64,000 nt of DNA, from NCBI RefSeq assembly GCF_019218885.1, contig NZ_JAHUWT010000001.1:1364001-1428000 (forward strand), written 5' to 3'. Positions 16,345 to 25,145 of this stretch are shown here, in pieces. Source of the DNA: Bordetella sp. BOR01 (GTDB lineage: Bacteria > Pseudomonadota > Gammaproteobacteria > Burkholderiales > Burkholderiaceae_B). A program made the translations under genes and the position numbers. Each line of letters begins with the position of its first letter. Within the stretch, counting starts at the first letter, position 1. The notes beneath the pieces were generated by a model. It was not told where the DNA came from. It saw only the letters and a program-made list of their open reading frames with translations, and did not search any database.

Positions 16345-17308
16345 TGATGCGTATCATCTCTAACCATTTCTTGCGCTCGGCCGGCAAGGCGGCGCCCCAT
16401 TCCCGCATGTCGGCGAAGTCGGTCTCGAAACCTTGTTGCCGGGCCAACTGGGCATATTCAGGCGAGCGGGCGATGGCCGACAGGCCGTCGGACAATTTCT
16501 GCACGGCTTCGTCCGGCGCGGCGGCGGGGGCGAAGACGGCGTTGAACGAGAAGAACTCATAGCCCGGAAATCCGAGTTCGGCCACGGTGGGCAGGTCGGG
16601 CAGGCTGACCGAGCGCCGCGGCCCGGTTACGGCCAGGGCGCGCACATTGCCCGCCTTGATCTGCGCGGCAGCGGTCGTCAGTGCCGAGAAAGTGAAATCG
16701 ACGCGGCCGCCGATGGTGTCCATCAGGGCCTGCGGCTGGGTCTTGTAGGGCACGTGCAGGACGTTGATGCCGGCGCTGGCCAGGAACAGCGCGGCGGAAA
16801 GGTGTTGCGCGCTGCCGCTGCCGGCCGATGCGTAGCTGAGCTTGCCGGGATTGTTGCGCGCGTGCTCGACCAGATCCTGCACCGACTGGAAGGGCGATCG
16901 GCGGGGCACGACCAACACCAGCATCACCGACGCCAGCCGCGCCACCGGCCGGAAATCCTTGACCGGATCGAAGGGGACGCTGTTCATCAGCGCCTGGTTG
17001 GTGTAGTGGCCCGGGCCCGTGAACAGAAAGGTGTAGCCGTCGGGCGTGGAGCGGGCCACGTAGTCGGTGCCGATCACCCCATTGGCGCCCGCCTTGTTCT
17101 CGACCACGATGGGTACTTTCCATTGCGGCCCCAGCCGTTCGGCCACGAAGCGGGTGATGGCGTCCAGGTTGGTTCCCGGTCCATAGGGCTGCAGGAATGT
17201 GACGGGGCGCGTGGGCCAGCCGTTCGCGCGCGCGGCGGGTGCCACGAGCCAGGCCGCCGAGGCGGCCCCTGCGGCGAGCAGGCGGCGGCGTTGGCTTTGA
17301 AAAGCCAT
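16325..17308 (-). CDS. Bug/TctC-family solute receptor with twin-arginine-like signal
   Basis: A 327-residue periplasmic receptor. The N-terminus SQRRRLLAAGAASAAWLVAP resembles a Tat signal (RRRLL) and ends near AARA; the mature part has PTRPVTFLQPYGPG, VVENKAGANGV and TPDGYTFLF. It is the first gene of a leftward unit with the acyl-CoA ligase and lyase, and its last 20 bases overlap the ligase gene. The start at MAFQSQ follows GGAGACCCC; the frame stays open 50 codons upstream through a probable operator region. The ligand may be a citrate-like hydroxyacid, judging only by the neighbours. Confidence 0.9.
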   Translation of the reverse strand: MAFQSQRRRLLAAGAASAAWLVAPAARANGWPTRPVTFLQPYGPGTNLDAITRFVAERLGPQWKVPIVVENKAGANGVIGTDYVARSTPDGYTFLFTGPGHYTNQALMNSVPFDPVKDFRPVARLASVMLVLVVPRRSPFQSVQDLVEHARNNPGKLSYASAGSGSAQHLSAALFLASAGINVLHVPYKTQPQALMDTIGGRVDFTFSALTTAAAQIKAGNVRALAVTGPRRSVSLPDLPTVAELGFPGYEFFSFNAVFAPAAAPDEAVQKLSDGLSAIARSPEYAQLARQQGFETDFADMREWGAALPAERKKWLEMIRISGARLE

Positions 17309-17413
17309 GAGGGGGTCTCCTTTCTGTAGTTCTTGGATCAGGCAGGGCGCCCGTTCGAAAGAGGGGGCACTCGCGCGGGTACGGCATGATATGGTCAATA
17401 TTCCGAACAAAGG

Positions 17414-17486
17414 TTCGATATTTCGAACAAATGGTACTGCCTGCCGGTGCCCCGGCATGCAGCCCTCGGTAATTCGAAATATCGAA
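17414..17486. promoter_or_regulatory. Inverted pair of 14-bp AT-rich repeats, probable LysR operator
   Basis: TTCGATATTTCGAA (17414-17427) is the exact reverse complement of TTCGAAATATCGAA (17473-17486), and each is itself nearly palindromic. A direct repeat of CGAACAAA (17404-17411 and 17424-17431) overlaps the first arm. The sites lie 106-178 bases upstream of the leftward Bug gene and just past the LysR gene, in an otherwise GC-rich area. Confidence 0.6.
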
Positions 17487-17512
17487 CGCAGCCTGCCGCG
17501 CGGCGATGACGG

Positions 17513-18418
17513 CTATGGGTGCTGCGCTGCCGTGCGGCGGCGCGGCCAGGCTCGCACGTGCTTGATGAAGCGCGCCAGCGCCGGATCGTCGTCGTCTTTT
17601 CGCCAGGCGAAGTGGGCCAGCGATTCGCTGACGTTTTCGCGGATGCCAAGATACTTGACCCCGGGAATGCCGGACGCCGTGAAAGCGCGCGGCACCACCG
17701 CCACGCCGCCGCCCTGGGCCACCAGCAGCACGGCGCTGATCCAGTGCGTGACATTGTGCTGGATGTGCGGCGAGAAACCGGCGGCGGTACTCATGGCCAG
17801 CACGCTGTCGAAGTAGCTGGGCGACGTGTCGCGCGCGAACAGGATCCAGGGCTCATCGGCCAGCATGCGCAAGCTGATGGTCTTGTGCCGCGCCACGGGG
17901 TGGCCGGCGGGAACGCAGCACACGAAGGATTCGCGCCGCACGGTGATGTAGTCGAGCACGGGCGGCAGCACCGATGCATGCAGGAAGCCGCCGGCAAGCC
18001 GGCGATGCTCGATGGCATCGGCCTGCGCCGCCGAGCCCATCTCGCACAGGGAGACGTCCACGCCGGGTTGCTGCGCTTCGTATGAGCGCATCATTTGCGG
18101 CAGGCCGCGCAACAGCATGCCGCCGGTGTATCCCAGCCGCAATTGGCCCAGGGCCCCGCCGCCGGTGCGCCGCGTGATGGCGCACGCCAGCTCGAACTGT
18201 GCCAGCGTGCGCTGCGCCTGCGGGTACAGCGCACGCCCCGCTGCCGTGAGCGTGACCGACTTGGTGTTGCGTTCGAACAGCTGCGTGCCCAGCTCGGATT
18301 CCATCTGCTTGATGGCGGTGCTGAGGGGCGGCTGCGAAATGCACAGGCGCGCGGCGGCCTTGCGAAAGTGCAGTTCTTCGGCCAGGACGACAAAGTACTT
18401 GAGTTGGCGGATTTCCAT
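17513..18418 (-). CDS. LysR-family transcriptional regulator
   Basis: A 301-residue LysR protein: helix-turn-helix in LHFRKAAARLCISQPPLSTAI, then ERNTKSVTLTAAG and an effector domain ending GGGVAVVPRAF. The DNA-binding half is of the BenM/CatR-like group often found with aromatic and carboxylate catabolism. It lies between two catabolic units: the leftward Bug-ligase-lyase unit downstream and the divergent SDR-Rieske operon. The intergenic regions on both sides carry inverted repeats, so it could control either or both. A GTG directly before the ATG at 18418 is an alternative start. Confidence 0.9.
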   Translation of the reverse strand: MEIRQLKYFVVLAEELHFRKAAARLCISQPPLSTAIKQMESELGTQLFERNTKSVTLTAAGRALYPQAQRTLAQFELACAITRRTGGGALGQLRLGYTGGMLLRGLPQMMRSYEAQQPGVDVSLCEMGSAAQADAIEHRRLAGGFLHASVLPPVLDYITVRRESFVCCVPAGHPVARHKTISLRMLADEPWILFARDTSPSYFDSVLAMSTAAGFSPHIQHNVTHWISAVLLVAQGGGVAVVPRAFTASGIPGVKYLGIRENVSESLAHFAWRKDDDDPALARFIKHVRAWPRRRTAAQHP

Positions 18419-18441
18419 CACTGATTCGGCATGAGTATCAG

Positions 18442-18462
18442 TTGAGCCAAATATTCAATTGG
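18442..18462. promoter_or_regulatory. Interrupted inverted repeats in the LysR/SDR divergent region
   Basis: TTGA-N9-TCAA (18442-18458) overlaps CCAA-N8-TTGG (18447-18462) in the 89-base region between LysR and the SDR-Rieske operon. The AT-rich inverted repeats fit a LysR-type site, but the T-N11-A form is not exact. Confidence 0.4.
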
Positions 18463-18507
18463 ACTGGATCAATAGTCAAGCCATAAAGTGCCTGCAGGCG
18501 GTCACCC

Positions 18508-19326
18508 ATGAACCGCCACAAGGCCAAGATGAACGAGACAAAATCCCCCGAGAGCGAAGGTTCCTGTACGCGTACGGCCATCGTCACCGGCGCCGCGCGC
18601 GGCATAGGCGCCGCCACCGCCATCGCGCTGGCGCGGCGCGGCATACACCCCGTGCTTGCCGTGCGCGACCCAGCTGCCGCCGAGCCGGTGCGCGCGCAGA
18701 TCGAGGCGCTGGGCGCCACCTGTACGATCGAACCGTGCGATGTTACCCGCGATGCCGATGTCGCCGCGCTGGTCGCGCACACGCTGCAGTCGCGCGGGCG
18801 GCTGGACGCGGTTGTGAACAACGCCGGCATGATCGGCCCCATTGCGCACCTGGCCGAGGGCGACGCCGACGCGTGGGCGGCCAATGTCGCCACCAACCTG
18901 CTGGGACCTTACCGGCTGGCGCGCGCCGCGCTGCCGGCGCTGCAGGCGCAGGGCGGCACGGTGCTGAACGTGAGCACCGGCGCGGCCCACACGCCGCGCG
19001 AGGGCTGGTCGGCCTATTGCAGCGCCAAGGCCGCGCTGGCGATGCTGAGCCGCTGCATGGCGCATGAATACGGGGCGCTCGGCATCGCCGTCTACAGCTT
19101 CCAGCCCGGTGTCGTCGATACCGACATGCAGGTGCAGATACGCGCATCGGGCATGAACGAGATCAGCCGCATTCCGCGGGAAAAACTGGCCGCCGCGGAT
19201 CATCCCGCGCGCGTCATGGCGTGGCTGGTGGAGACGCGTCCCGAAGACCTGCGGGGCCAGGAACTTTCCATTGCCGACGAGTCGCTGCTGGCCCGCGCGA
19301 TGGCCGCTGCCTCTGCAGGCGCATGA
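18508..19326 (+). CDS. Short-chain dehydrogenase/reductase
   Basis: A 272-residue classical SDR. Seen are TGAARGIG for NAD(P), the NNAG motif (VVNNAGMIG), catalytic Ser in NVSTGAA and YCSAK with catalytic Tyr and Lys. It oxidises a hydroxyl or reduces a carbonyl. It is the first gene of a six-gene rightward operon with a Rieske oxygenase, and could dehydrogenate a dihydrodiol or alcohol product. The start is uncertain: ATG at 18508 has a weak site, while ATG at 18529 follows AAGG at suitable spacing. Confidence 0.87.
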   Translation: MNRHKAKMNETKSPESEGSCTRTAIVTGAARGIGAATAIALARRGIHPVLAVRDPAAAEPVRAQIEALGATCTIEPCDVTRDADVAALVAHTLQSRGRLDAVVNNAGMIGPIAHLAEGDADAWAANVATNLLGPYRLARAALPALQAQGGTVLNVSTGAAHTPREGWSAYCSAKAALAMLSRCMAHEYGALGIAVYSFQPGVVDTDMQVQIRASGMNEISRIPREKLAAADHPARVMAWLVETRPEDLRGQELSIADESLLARAMAAASAGA

Positions 19327-19400
19327 GCCGTTGCAACTGAATGGCGCCGAGGCGGCTTCCAGATGCCGCCGGGCTTCAATGCTTTGACACTGGAGATCCA

Positions 19401-20606
19401 ATGAGTGCATCCGCCCCCGCGCCAAGCCGCGCGGAACAACTCAAGCTGCTGACACAGACCGCCCGCGATAGCGAGATGGGGCGCCTGCTGCGCATGTTCT
19501 GGCACCCCGTGGCCCTGTCCAGGGACGTTGCGCCGGGCGACGCCATCCCCGTCCGGGCCTTCTGTGCAGAGCTGACCTTGTATCGGGGCGACACGGGCAC
19601 CGTGCACCTGGTGGGCGGGCGCTGCCGGCACCGCCAGACCGTGCTGCATACAGGCTGGGTACAGGGCGACACCATACGCTGCATGTACCATGGCTGGCAG
19701 TATGACGGCGACGGGCAGTGCGTGCAGCGGCCGGCCGAGAAAGAAGCGCGCGTGCCGCCGGCGTGCAAGATTCCCGGCTACCCGGTGCGCGAGTATTGCG
19801 GGCTGGTGTTTGCCTACCTGGGCGACGGGCCGGCGCCCGAGTTCGATCTGCCGCGCAAGGATGTCTATGAAGTGCCCGGCGCGCTGATCGTGGCTACGCG
19901 CGAAACCTGGAACCTGAACTGGTTCCAGCAGATCGAGAACTCGCTCGATGCGGTGCATGTGAGCTTCGTGCACCAGGCATTGCGGGTGGGGCCGTTTGGC
20001 GATGCGGTCACGACCATGATGCCGGACCTGTCGTATGAAGAGAACGAGGCCGGCATCGAGCAGACCGCCACGCGGGCGCACGACAACATCCGCAAGAGCG
20101 ACTGGACCTTTCCCAACAATAATCACGTGGTGGTGCCCGGCCTGGAAAAAGGCGACCCGTGGATCGACTTCGGCATCTGGATGGTGCCGCAGGACGACGA
20201 GCACAGCACGCGCTTTACCTTGTACGTGATGGCGCCGGGCAGCGACGCGGCCAACGAGCGGTTCAATGATTACTTCCGCAAATTCGGCACCTACAACGCG
20301 GACGATCATCATGATGAGCTGTTCCACCAGCGCAAGGGCCCGCCCGAAGAAGACTTCCTGGCCGGGCTGATCTCGGCGCAGGATTACGTCGCGCAGAAAG
20401 GGCAGGGCACGATCGCGGATCGCAGCCTGGAGCTGCTGGGCAAGTCGGACCTGGGGGTGGTGACGCTGCGGCGCATATTCTGGCGTGAACTGGATGCGCT
20501 GCGCAACGGGCAGCCCACCAAACAGTGGCGCAAGCGCGCCGTGCCGTTGTCGCTGCCGACGCAGCCCGGATCGAAACCGGCTGCCGAGAAAGAATCGGTC
20601 GCATAA
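19401..20606 (+). CDS. Rieske non-heme iron oxygenase, large subunit
   Basis: A 401-residue oxygenase of the phthalate/vanillate monooxygenase type. The Rieske [2Fe-2S] site is C-R-H near residue 74 and CMYHGW near 94. The mononuclear iron ligands lie in LDAVHVSFVH (Asp and two His, near 182-190). Such enzymes hydroxylate, dihydroxylate or O-demethylate aromatic acids using O2 and electrons from a reductase. The VanB/phthalate-reductase-like gene three cistrons downstream is the obvious partner. No small (beta) subunit gene is present, as usual for this alpha-only class. The start follows GGAG. Confidence 0.92.
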   Translation: MSASAPAPSRAEQLKLLTQTARDSEMGRLLRMFWHPVALSRDVAPGDAIPVRAFCAELTLYRGDTGTVHLVGGRCRHRQTVLHTGWVQGDTIRCMYHGWQYDGDGQCVQRPAEKEARVPPACKIPGYPVREYCGLVFAYLGDGPAPEFDLPRKDVYEVPGALIVATRETWNLNWFQQIENSLDAVHVSFVHQALRVGPFGDAVTTMMPDLSYEENEAGIEQTATRAHDNIRKSDWTFPNNNHVVVPGLEKGDPWIDFGIWMVPQDDEHSTRFTLYVMAPGSDAANERFNDYFRKFGTYNADDHHDELFHQRKGPPEEDFLAGLISAQDYVAQKGQGTIADRSLELLGKSDLGVVTLRRIFWRELDALRNGQPTKQWRKRAVPLSLPTQPGSKPAAEKESVA

Positions 20607-20645
20607 CAGGGGCCATCGCCCCAGCCAGGAAAAAGGAGACAACAA

Positions 20646-21626
20646 ATGAATGCATGGACATGCGCGCTGGCGGGCGCAACCTGTCTGGCGCTGTGCCCGC
20701 ACGTGGTGCTGGCACAGGACGACGTGGCGAAGGACTACCCGTCCAGGCCGATTCGGCTGGTTGTTCCCTATTCGGTGGGAGGCGGCACCGATGTCCTGGC
20801 CCGCCTGGCGGCCAAAGAGATATCAGATCAGCTTGGCCAGGCCGTGGTGGTGGAAAACCGGGCCGGGGCCTCGGGCATCGCCGGCACCGAGCACGTTGCC
20901 CGGGCCGTGCCCGACGGCTACACGCTGCTGATGGCTCCGTCGGGCCCGCTGGTGATGAATCCGGTGCTGCGCAAGAGCCTGCCGTATTCGTCGCAGAAAG
21001 ACTTTGTGCCCATTTCGGTGCTGGGGCGCCTGCCGCTGTTGATCACCGTGAATGCATCATTGCCGGTGCATTCCGTCAAGGAGCTGGTGGCGTATGCCAA
21101 AGCCCGCCCCGATGAGGTGACCTATGCGTCGAGCGCGCCGTTGTTCCAGCTTGCTACCGAGCTGTTCAAGCAGAAGACCGGCACCGAATTCCTGGCGATT
21201 CCCTACAAGAGCAGCGGCGAATCCACGACTGCGCTGATGGGAGGGCAGGTCACCATCGCGATCGCCGATGTGCCGCCGCTGACGGGCCTGATCAAGTCCG
21301 GCAAGCTGCGCGCGCTGGCCTACACCAACGACACGCGCAGCGAGACGTTTCCCGATGTGCCCACCGTGGCCGAGGCGGGCGTGCCCGGCACCGAGGTGGC
21401 GACGCTGGTTGGCGTGGTGGCGCCCGCCGGCACGCCCATGCCGATCGTGCGCAAGCTGCAGGACGTGCTGGTGAAAATGGTACAGAAACCGGAAACCAAG
21501 GAACGGTTCATGGCGATAGGCGTCGAGCCGGTGGGCAGCACATCTGAAGAGTTCGCCCAGGCCATCGAGCATGACCTGGCACGCTGGGCCGATGTCGCCC
21601 GGCGCGCCGGCATCGAGCCCAACTAG
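20646..21626 (+). CDS. Bug/TctC-family solute receptor
   Basis: A 326-residue periplasmic receptor inside the Rieske operon. The signal peptide (MNAWTCALAGATCLALCPHV, ending VLAQ) precedes YPSRPIRLVVPYSVGGGTD, VVVENRAGASG and VPDGYTLLM. AAGGAG lies just before the start. Its position between oxygenase and ThDP enzyme genes suggests that it binds the aromatic or other acid substrate of the operon. It ends 11 bases before the next gene. Confidence 0.92.
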   Translation: MNAWTCALAGATCLALCPHVVLAQDDVAKDYPSRPIRLVVPYSVGGGTDVLARLAAKEISDQLGQAVVVENRAGASGIAGTEHVARAVPDGYTLLMAPSGPLVMNPVLRKSLPYSSQKDFVPISVLGRLPLLITVNASLPVHSVKELVAYAKARPDEVTYASSAPLFQLATELFKQKTGTEFLAIPYKSSGESTTALMGGQVTIAIADVPPLTGLIKSGKLRALAYTNDTRSETFPDVPTVAEAGVPGTEVATLVGVVAPAGTPMPIVRKLQDVLVKMVQKPETKERFMAIGVEPVGSTSEEFAQAIEHDLARWADVARRAGIEPN

Positions 21627-21637
21627 GAGCCCGCACG

Positions 21638-23344
21638 ATGACCCAGGCGCCGTCGGTGGCGGAGCGCTACTTGTCGCTCTTGAAGCAGCGCGGCATCGAT
21701 TGCCTGTATGTCGGTGCCGGAACGGACACCGCGCCGCTGGTGGAAGCCTACGCCGGTGCACCGGATGCGGCGCGGCGTTTTCCCCGCCCCGTCGTGGCTA
21801 CGCACGAGAATCTGGCGGTGGGCATGGCCCATGGCTACGCCATGGTCACCGGGCGGCCCCAGGCCGTGATGCTGCACGTCAGCGTGGGCACGGCCAACGC
21901 GGCCTGCGCGCTGATGAATGCCTCGCGCGCCCAGGTGCCGATGCTGTTCACCGCCGGGCGCACGCCGCTGTTCGAGCAGGGGCGGCTGGGGGCCCGCGAC
22001 AGCGAGATCCATTGGGCACAAGAGATGTACGACCAGGCCGGCATGGTGCGCGAACTGGTCAAGTGGGATTACGAACTGCGCGATGGCGTGCAGCTCGATG
22101 TCGTGGTGGGCCGCGCGCTGGCGATTGCCTCTACGTACCCGCAGGGGCCGGTGTACTTGAGCCTGCCGCGCGAGGTGCTGGCGGCGCCGGCGCCCTGCAG
22201 CGCGCCGGATGCCATCGTCACGCCTGCCGCGCCGCCCGCGCCCGACCCGGCGGCTCTGGCCAGGCTGGCCGATGCGCTGTCGACGGCGCGCTTTCCGGTG
22301 GTGCTTTGCACGGCAAGCGGCGCCGACTCCTCGACCCTGCCGTTGTTGGCCGAGCTTGCCGATCGATTCGGTATAGGCGTGGGCGAAGCGCGCTCGCGCC
22401 ACGTCTGCTTTCCGGCCAGCCACCCGCTGCATCTGGGCCACGACATGGCCGCCGTGTACGCCCGTGCCGATGCGCTGCTCTACCTGGAGAGCGATGTGCC
22501 CTGGGTGCCGTCGCGCTCGAGCCCGGCCGGGCAGGCCTTCGTCGCGCAGTCGGGTTGCGATCCGCTTTTCCAGCGCTATCCGATCCGCAGCCATCGCGCG
22601 TCGCTGATACTGACCAGTTCCACGCGCGCGCTGCTGCCGGCATTGATAGCCAGGCTGGCGGCGTGCGGCGCCGAACGCCACGCGGCAGAGCGCCGGGCGC
22701 GCATGGCGCAATGGGCCGGCGAACTGCGCGAGGCGGTCGCGGCGCGCGCCGCGCGCGACCAGGAACAGGGCGGCCCCATCAGCAAGGCCTTCCTGTCGCG
22801 CTGCGTGTACCAGGCGCTGCCGCCGCTGGCGATCGTGGTCAATGAATATCCGGCAGTACGCGAATGCCTGCCTTTCGAGCACGCCGGGCAGTACTACGCG
22901 CATGCGACCTCGGCCGGGCTGGGCTGGGGGTTTCCGGCCGCGCTGGGTGCGCAGCAGGCCGCGCCCGATCGGACCGTGGTCGCGCTGATGGGCGACGGCG
23001 CCTACCTGTTTGCCAATCCGGCGGCCTGCCATCACGCGGCGGCGATGCACGGGCTGCCGGTGGTGGCGGTGGTGTTCGACAACGGCGGATGGCAGGCGGT
23101 GCGGAACGCCGCGGTGGCTGTCTATCCGCAGGGCAGCGCGGCGGCGATCGGCCGCAACGAGAATGGCGCGACGCCCATGGCCACGCTGGCGCCGATGCCC
23201 GACTTCCGCCTGTATGCGCAGGCGTCGGGCGCGCTGGGGCTGCGGGTGGACCGCCGCGACGAGCTGGCGGGCGCGCTGGCCGAAGCCCTGTCCGCAGCAC
23301 GCGCCAGCCGGCCCGCGCTGGTTCATGTCATAGGAAAGGATTGA
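21638..23344 (+). CDS. Thiamine diphosphate-dependent enzyme (acetolactate synthase / benzoylformate decarboxylase-like)
   Basis: A 568-residue ThDP enzyme with the three-domain order of the acetolactate synthase superfamily. The catalytic Glu lies in ATHENLAVGMAHGYA near residue 55. The ThDP/Mg motif is GDGAYLF (near 451) followed by VVFDNGGWQ. Members decarboxylate 2-oxo acids or join the resulting aldehyde to a second one. Here it probably acts on a 2-oxo acid from the oxygenase pathway. The middle domain lacks obvious FAD-type landmarks, so I make no claim of true acetolactate synthase activity. AGGAG precedes the ATG. Confidence 0.85.
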   Translation: MTQAPSVAERYLSLLKQRGIDCLYVGAGTDTAPLVEAYAGAPDAARRFPRPVVATHENLAVGMAHGYAMVTGRPQAVMLHVSVGTANAACALMNASRAQVPMLFTAGRTPLFEQGRLGARDSEIHWAQEMYDQAGMVRELVKWDYELRDGVQLDVVVGRALAIASTYPQGPVYLSLPREVLAAPAPCSAPDAIVTPAAPPAPDPAALARLADALSTARFPVVLCTASGADSSTLPLLAELADRFGIGVGEARSRHVCFPASHPLHLGHDMAAVYARADALLYLESDVPWVPSRSSPAGQAFVAQSGCDPLFQRYPIRSHRASLILTSSTRALLPALIARLAACGAERHAAERRARMAQWAGELREAVAARAARDQEQGGPISKAFLSRCVYQALPPLAIVVNEYPAVRECLPFEHAGQYYAHATSAGLGWGFPAALGAQQAAPDRTVVALMGDGAYLFANPAACHHAAAMHGLPVVAVVFDNGGWQAVRNAAVAVYPQGSAAAIGRNENGATPMATLAPMPDFRLYAQASGALGLRVDRRDELAGALAEALSAARASRPALVHVIGKD

Positions 23345-23347
23345 GTC

Positions 23348-24307
23348 TTGGAATTGCTTGCGCTGCAACTGCGCGCCATACGCTATGAAGCCGAAGGCGT
23401 CAGCTCCTTCGAATTTCGCCACGCGGATGGGGGCACGCTGCCGGCCTTCACAGCGGGCGCGCATATCGATCTGCACCTGGGCAACGGGCTGGTACGCAGT
23501 TATTCGCTATGCAACTCGCCAGACGAGTCGCATCGCTATGTGATCGGCGTGAACCGGGACAGGACCAGCCGGGGCGGCTCGGCGTTCGTGCATGAGCGCC
23601 TGCGCGTGGGCGACAGGCTTGCCGCCAGCGTACCGCGCAATAATTTTCCGCTGGCGCACGGCGCCGCGTATTCCGTGCTGGTGGCCGGCGGCATAGGCAT
23701 CACGCCGCTGTGGTGCATGGCGCAGCGCCTGGAGGCCCTGGGGCGTGCCTGGGAACTGCACTACTGCGCGCGCAGCGAGGCCAGCGCCGCATTCCTGGAC
23801 GGCATCCGCGCCTTGGCGGCCCGCTCGCGGCATGGGCGCCTGCACCCGCACTTCGACGACCGGATGCAAGGCAGGCTGCTCGACCTGGACGCGGTGATTG
23901 CCGGGGCCCCCGGCGATGCGCATTTCTATTGCTGCGGGCCGGTTGCCATGCTGCACGCTTTCGAGCGCTGCACGGCCGGGCTGTCGCCGGCCCAGGTGCA
24001 CGTGGAATATTTCGCGGCCCAGGCGCCCGCGTCTACTGAAGGCGGCTTCAAGGTGGAGCTGGCGCGCTCGGGCAAGGTGCTGGACGTGCCGGCCGGGAAA
24101 ACCATACTCGACGTGCTGCTCGAGGCTGGCGTGGATGTTCCTTATTCGTGCCTGGAGGGCGTCTGCGCCACTTGCGAGACCCGTGTAATGGCCGGCGTAC
24201 CGGACCATCGCGACCTGGTGCTGACCAAAGAAGAGCAGGCCTCTAACAACGTGATGATGGTGTGTTGCTCGGGCTCGCGCACACCTGTCCTGGTGCTTGA
24301 CCGCTGA
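23348..24307 (+). CDS. Phthalate dioxygenase reductase / VanB-type oxidoreductase
   Basis: A 319-residue reductase with the domain order flavin, NAD, ferredoxin. RSYSLCNSP binds the flavin, GGIGITPLW and YCCGPVAML the nucleotide, and C-x4-C-x2-C (CLEGVCATC, near 267-275) plus a later Cys in MVCCSG the [2Fe-2S] cluster. It passes NADH electrons to the Rieske oxygenase encoded upstream in the operon, forming a two-component class IA system. The start is a TTG three bases after the previous stop, preceded by AGGAAAGGA; no good ATG exists nearby. Confidence 0.9.
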   Translation: MELLALQLRAIRYEAEGVSSFEFRHADGGTLPAFTAGAHIDLHLGNGLVRSYSLCNSPDESHRYVIGVNRDRTSRGGSAFVHERLRVGDRLAASVPRNNFPLAHGAAYSVLVAGGIGITPLWCMAQRLEALGRAWELHYCARSEASAAFLDGIRALAARSRHGRLHPHFDDRMQGRLLDLDAVIAGAPGDAHFYCCGPVAMLHAFERCTAGLSPAQVHVEYFAAQAPASTEGGFKVELARSGKVLDVPAGKTILDVLLEAGVDVPYSCLEGVCATCETRVMAGVPDHRDLVLTKEEQASNNVMMVCCSGSRTPVLVLDR

Positions 24308-24322
24308 ACTGGAGAGACGCGC

Positions 24323-25132
24323 ATGAATCCCTTTATCGAACGCTTGAAGCCGGAACAGGGCCCGGCACCCCTGGGCACGTTCCTGATGTCCGCCAGCCCG
24401 CTGGTAGCCGAGGCCATGGGCTGCAGTGGCTTCGAGTGGGCCATCATCGACGCCGAGCATGCGCCCATCGATGTGGCCGACGTGGCGCACCTGTTGCAGG
24501 CCATCGGCAATACCGCCATGCTGCCCGTGGTGCGCGCGCCCTGGAACGAACCGGTCGTGGTCAAGCGCTTGCTCGATGCCGGTGCGCCGACCCTGCTTTT
24601 CCCCTTCATCCAGAATGCCGATGATGCGCGCAGCGCCGTGGCCGCCACGCGCTATCCGCCGGAAGGCATCCGCGGCATGGCGGGCTTGAGCCGTGCATCG
24701 CGATTCGGCGCCCGGCCGAACCACTTTCGCACGGCGAATGCCTCGATCGGCGTGGTGGTGCAGATCGAAACCCCCCAGGCGGTCGAGCAGCTCGAGGCTA
24801 TTGCCGGGGTGCCCGGCGTGGACGCCTTGTTCGTGGGGCCAACCGACCTGTCGGGCGGCATGGGCCTGTATGGCGATGCCAGCCACGCCCGGGTGCGTGA
24901 AGTGGTGGCCGATGTGGCGCGCCGGTGCAAGGCGCTGGGCAAGCCGGTGGGTACCCTGGCCCCCACCACGCAAGCGGCGCTGCAATGCGCTGACCAGGGA
25001 TTCGATTTCGTGGTGCTGTCTTCCGACCTGGGCATGATGCTGGCGCAAGCCAGGGCGGCCAAGGCCGAATGGGACAAGCAACTAGGCGGTGGCGATGCAG
25101 TATCCGGGCGCCCGGTGCGCGCGCCGGGCTGA
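24323..25132 (+). CDS. HpcH/HpaI-family class II aldolase
   Basis: A 269-residue metal-dependent aldolase, paralogous to the one at 6652-7455. Motifs are FEWAIIDAEHAP, VVRAPWNEPVVVKRLLDAG, AATRYPPEGIRG, the metal Glu in VQIETP and Asp in FVGPTDLSGG. It would split a 4-hydroxy-2-oxo acid, typically to pyruvate plus an aldehyde. It is the last gene of the Rieske operon and may carry out the final cleavage, with the ThDP enzyme acting on the released 2-oxo acid or aldehyde; that order is inference. It ends 13 bases from the convergent Bug gene. Confidence 0.9.
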   Translation: MNPFIERLKPEQGPAPLGTFLMSASPLVAEAMGCSGFEWAIIDAEHAPIDVADVAHLLQAIGNTAMLPVVRAPWNEPVVVKRLLDAGAPTLLFPFIQNADDARSAVAATRYPPEGIRGMAGLSRASRFGARPNHFRTANASIGVVVQIETPQAVEQLEAIAGVPGVDALFVGPTDLSGGMGLYGDASHARVREVVADVARRCKALGKPVGTLAPTTQAALQCADQGFDFVVLSSDLGMMLAQARAAKAEWDKQLGGGDAVSGRPVRAPG

Positions 25133-25145
25133 GCGCGGCGCCAGG

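Noticed and set aside
14557-16347. 596-codon open frame on the plus strand
   Set aside because: Antisense to the acyl-CoA ligase, whose P-loop and other motifs leave no doubt about the coding strand.
21623-23476. 617-codon open frame on the minus strand
   Set aside because: Antisense to the ThDP enzyme and reductase genes, with Arg/Gly/His-rich sequence typical of shadow frames.
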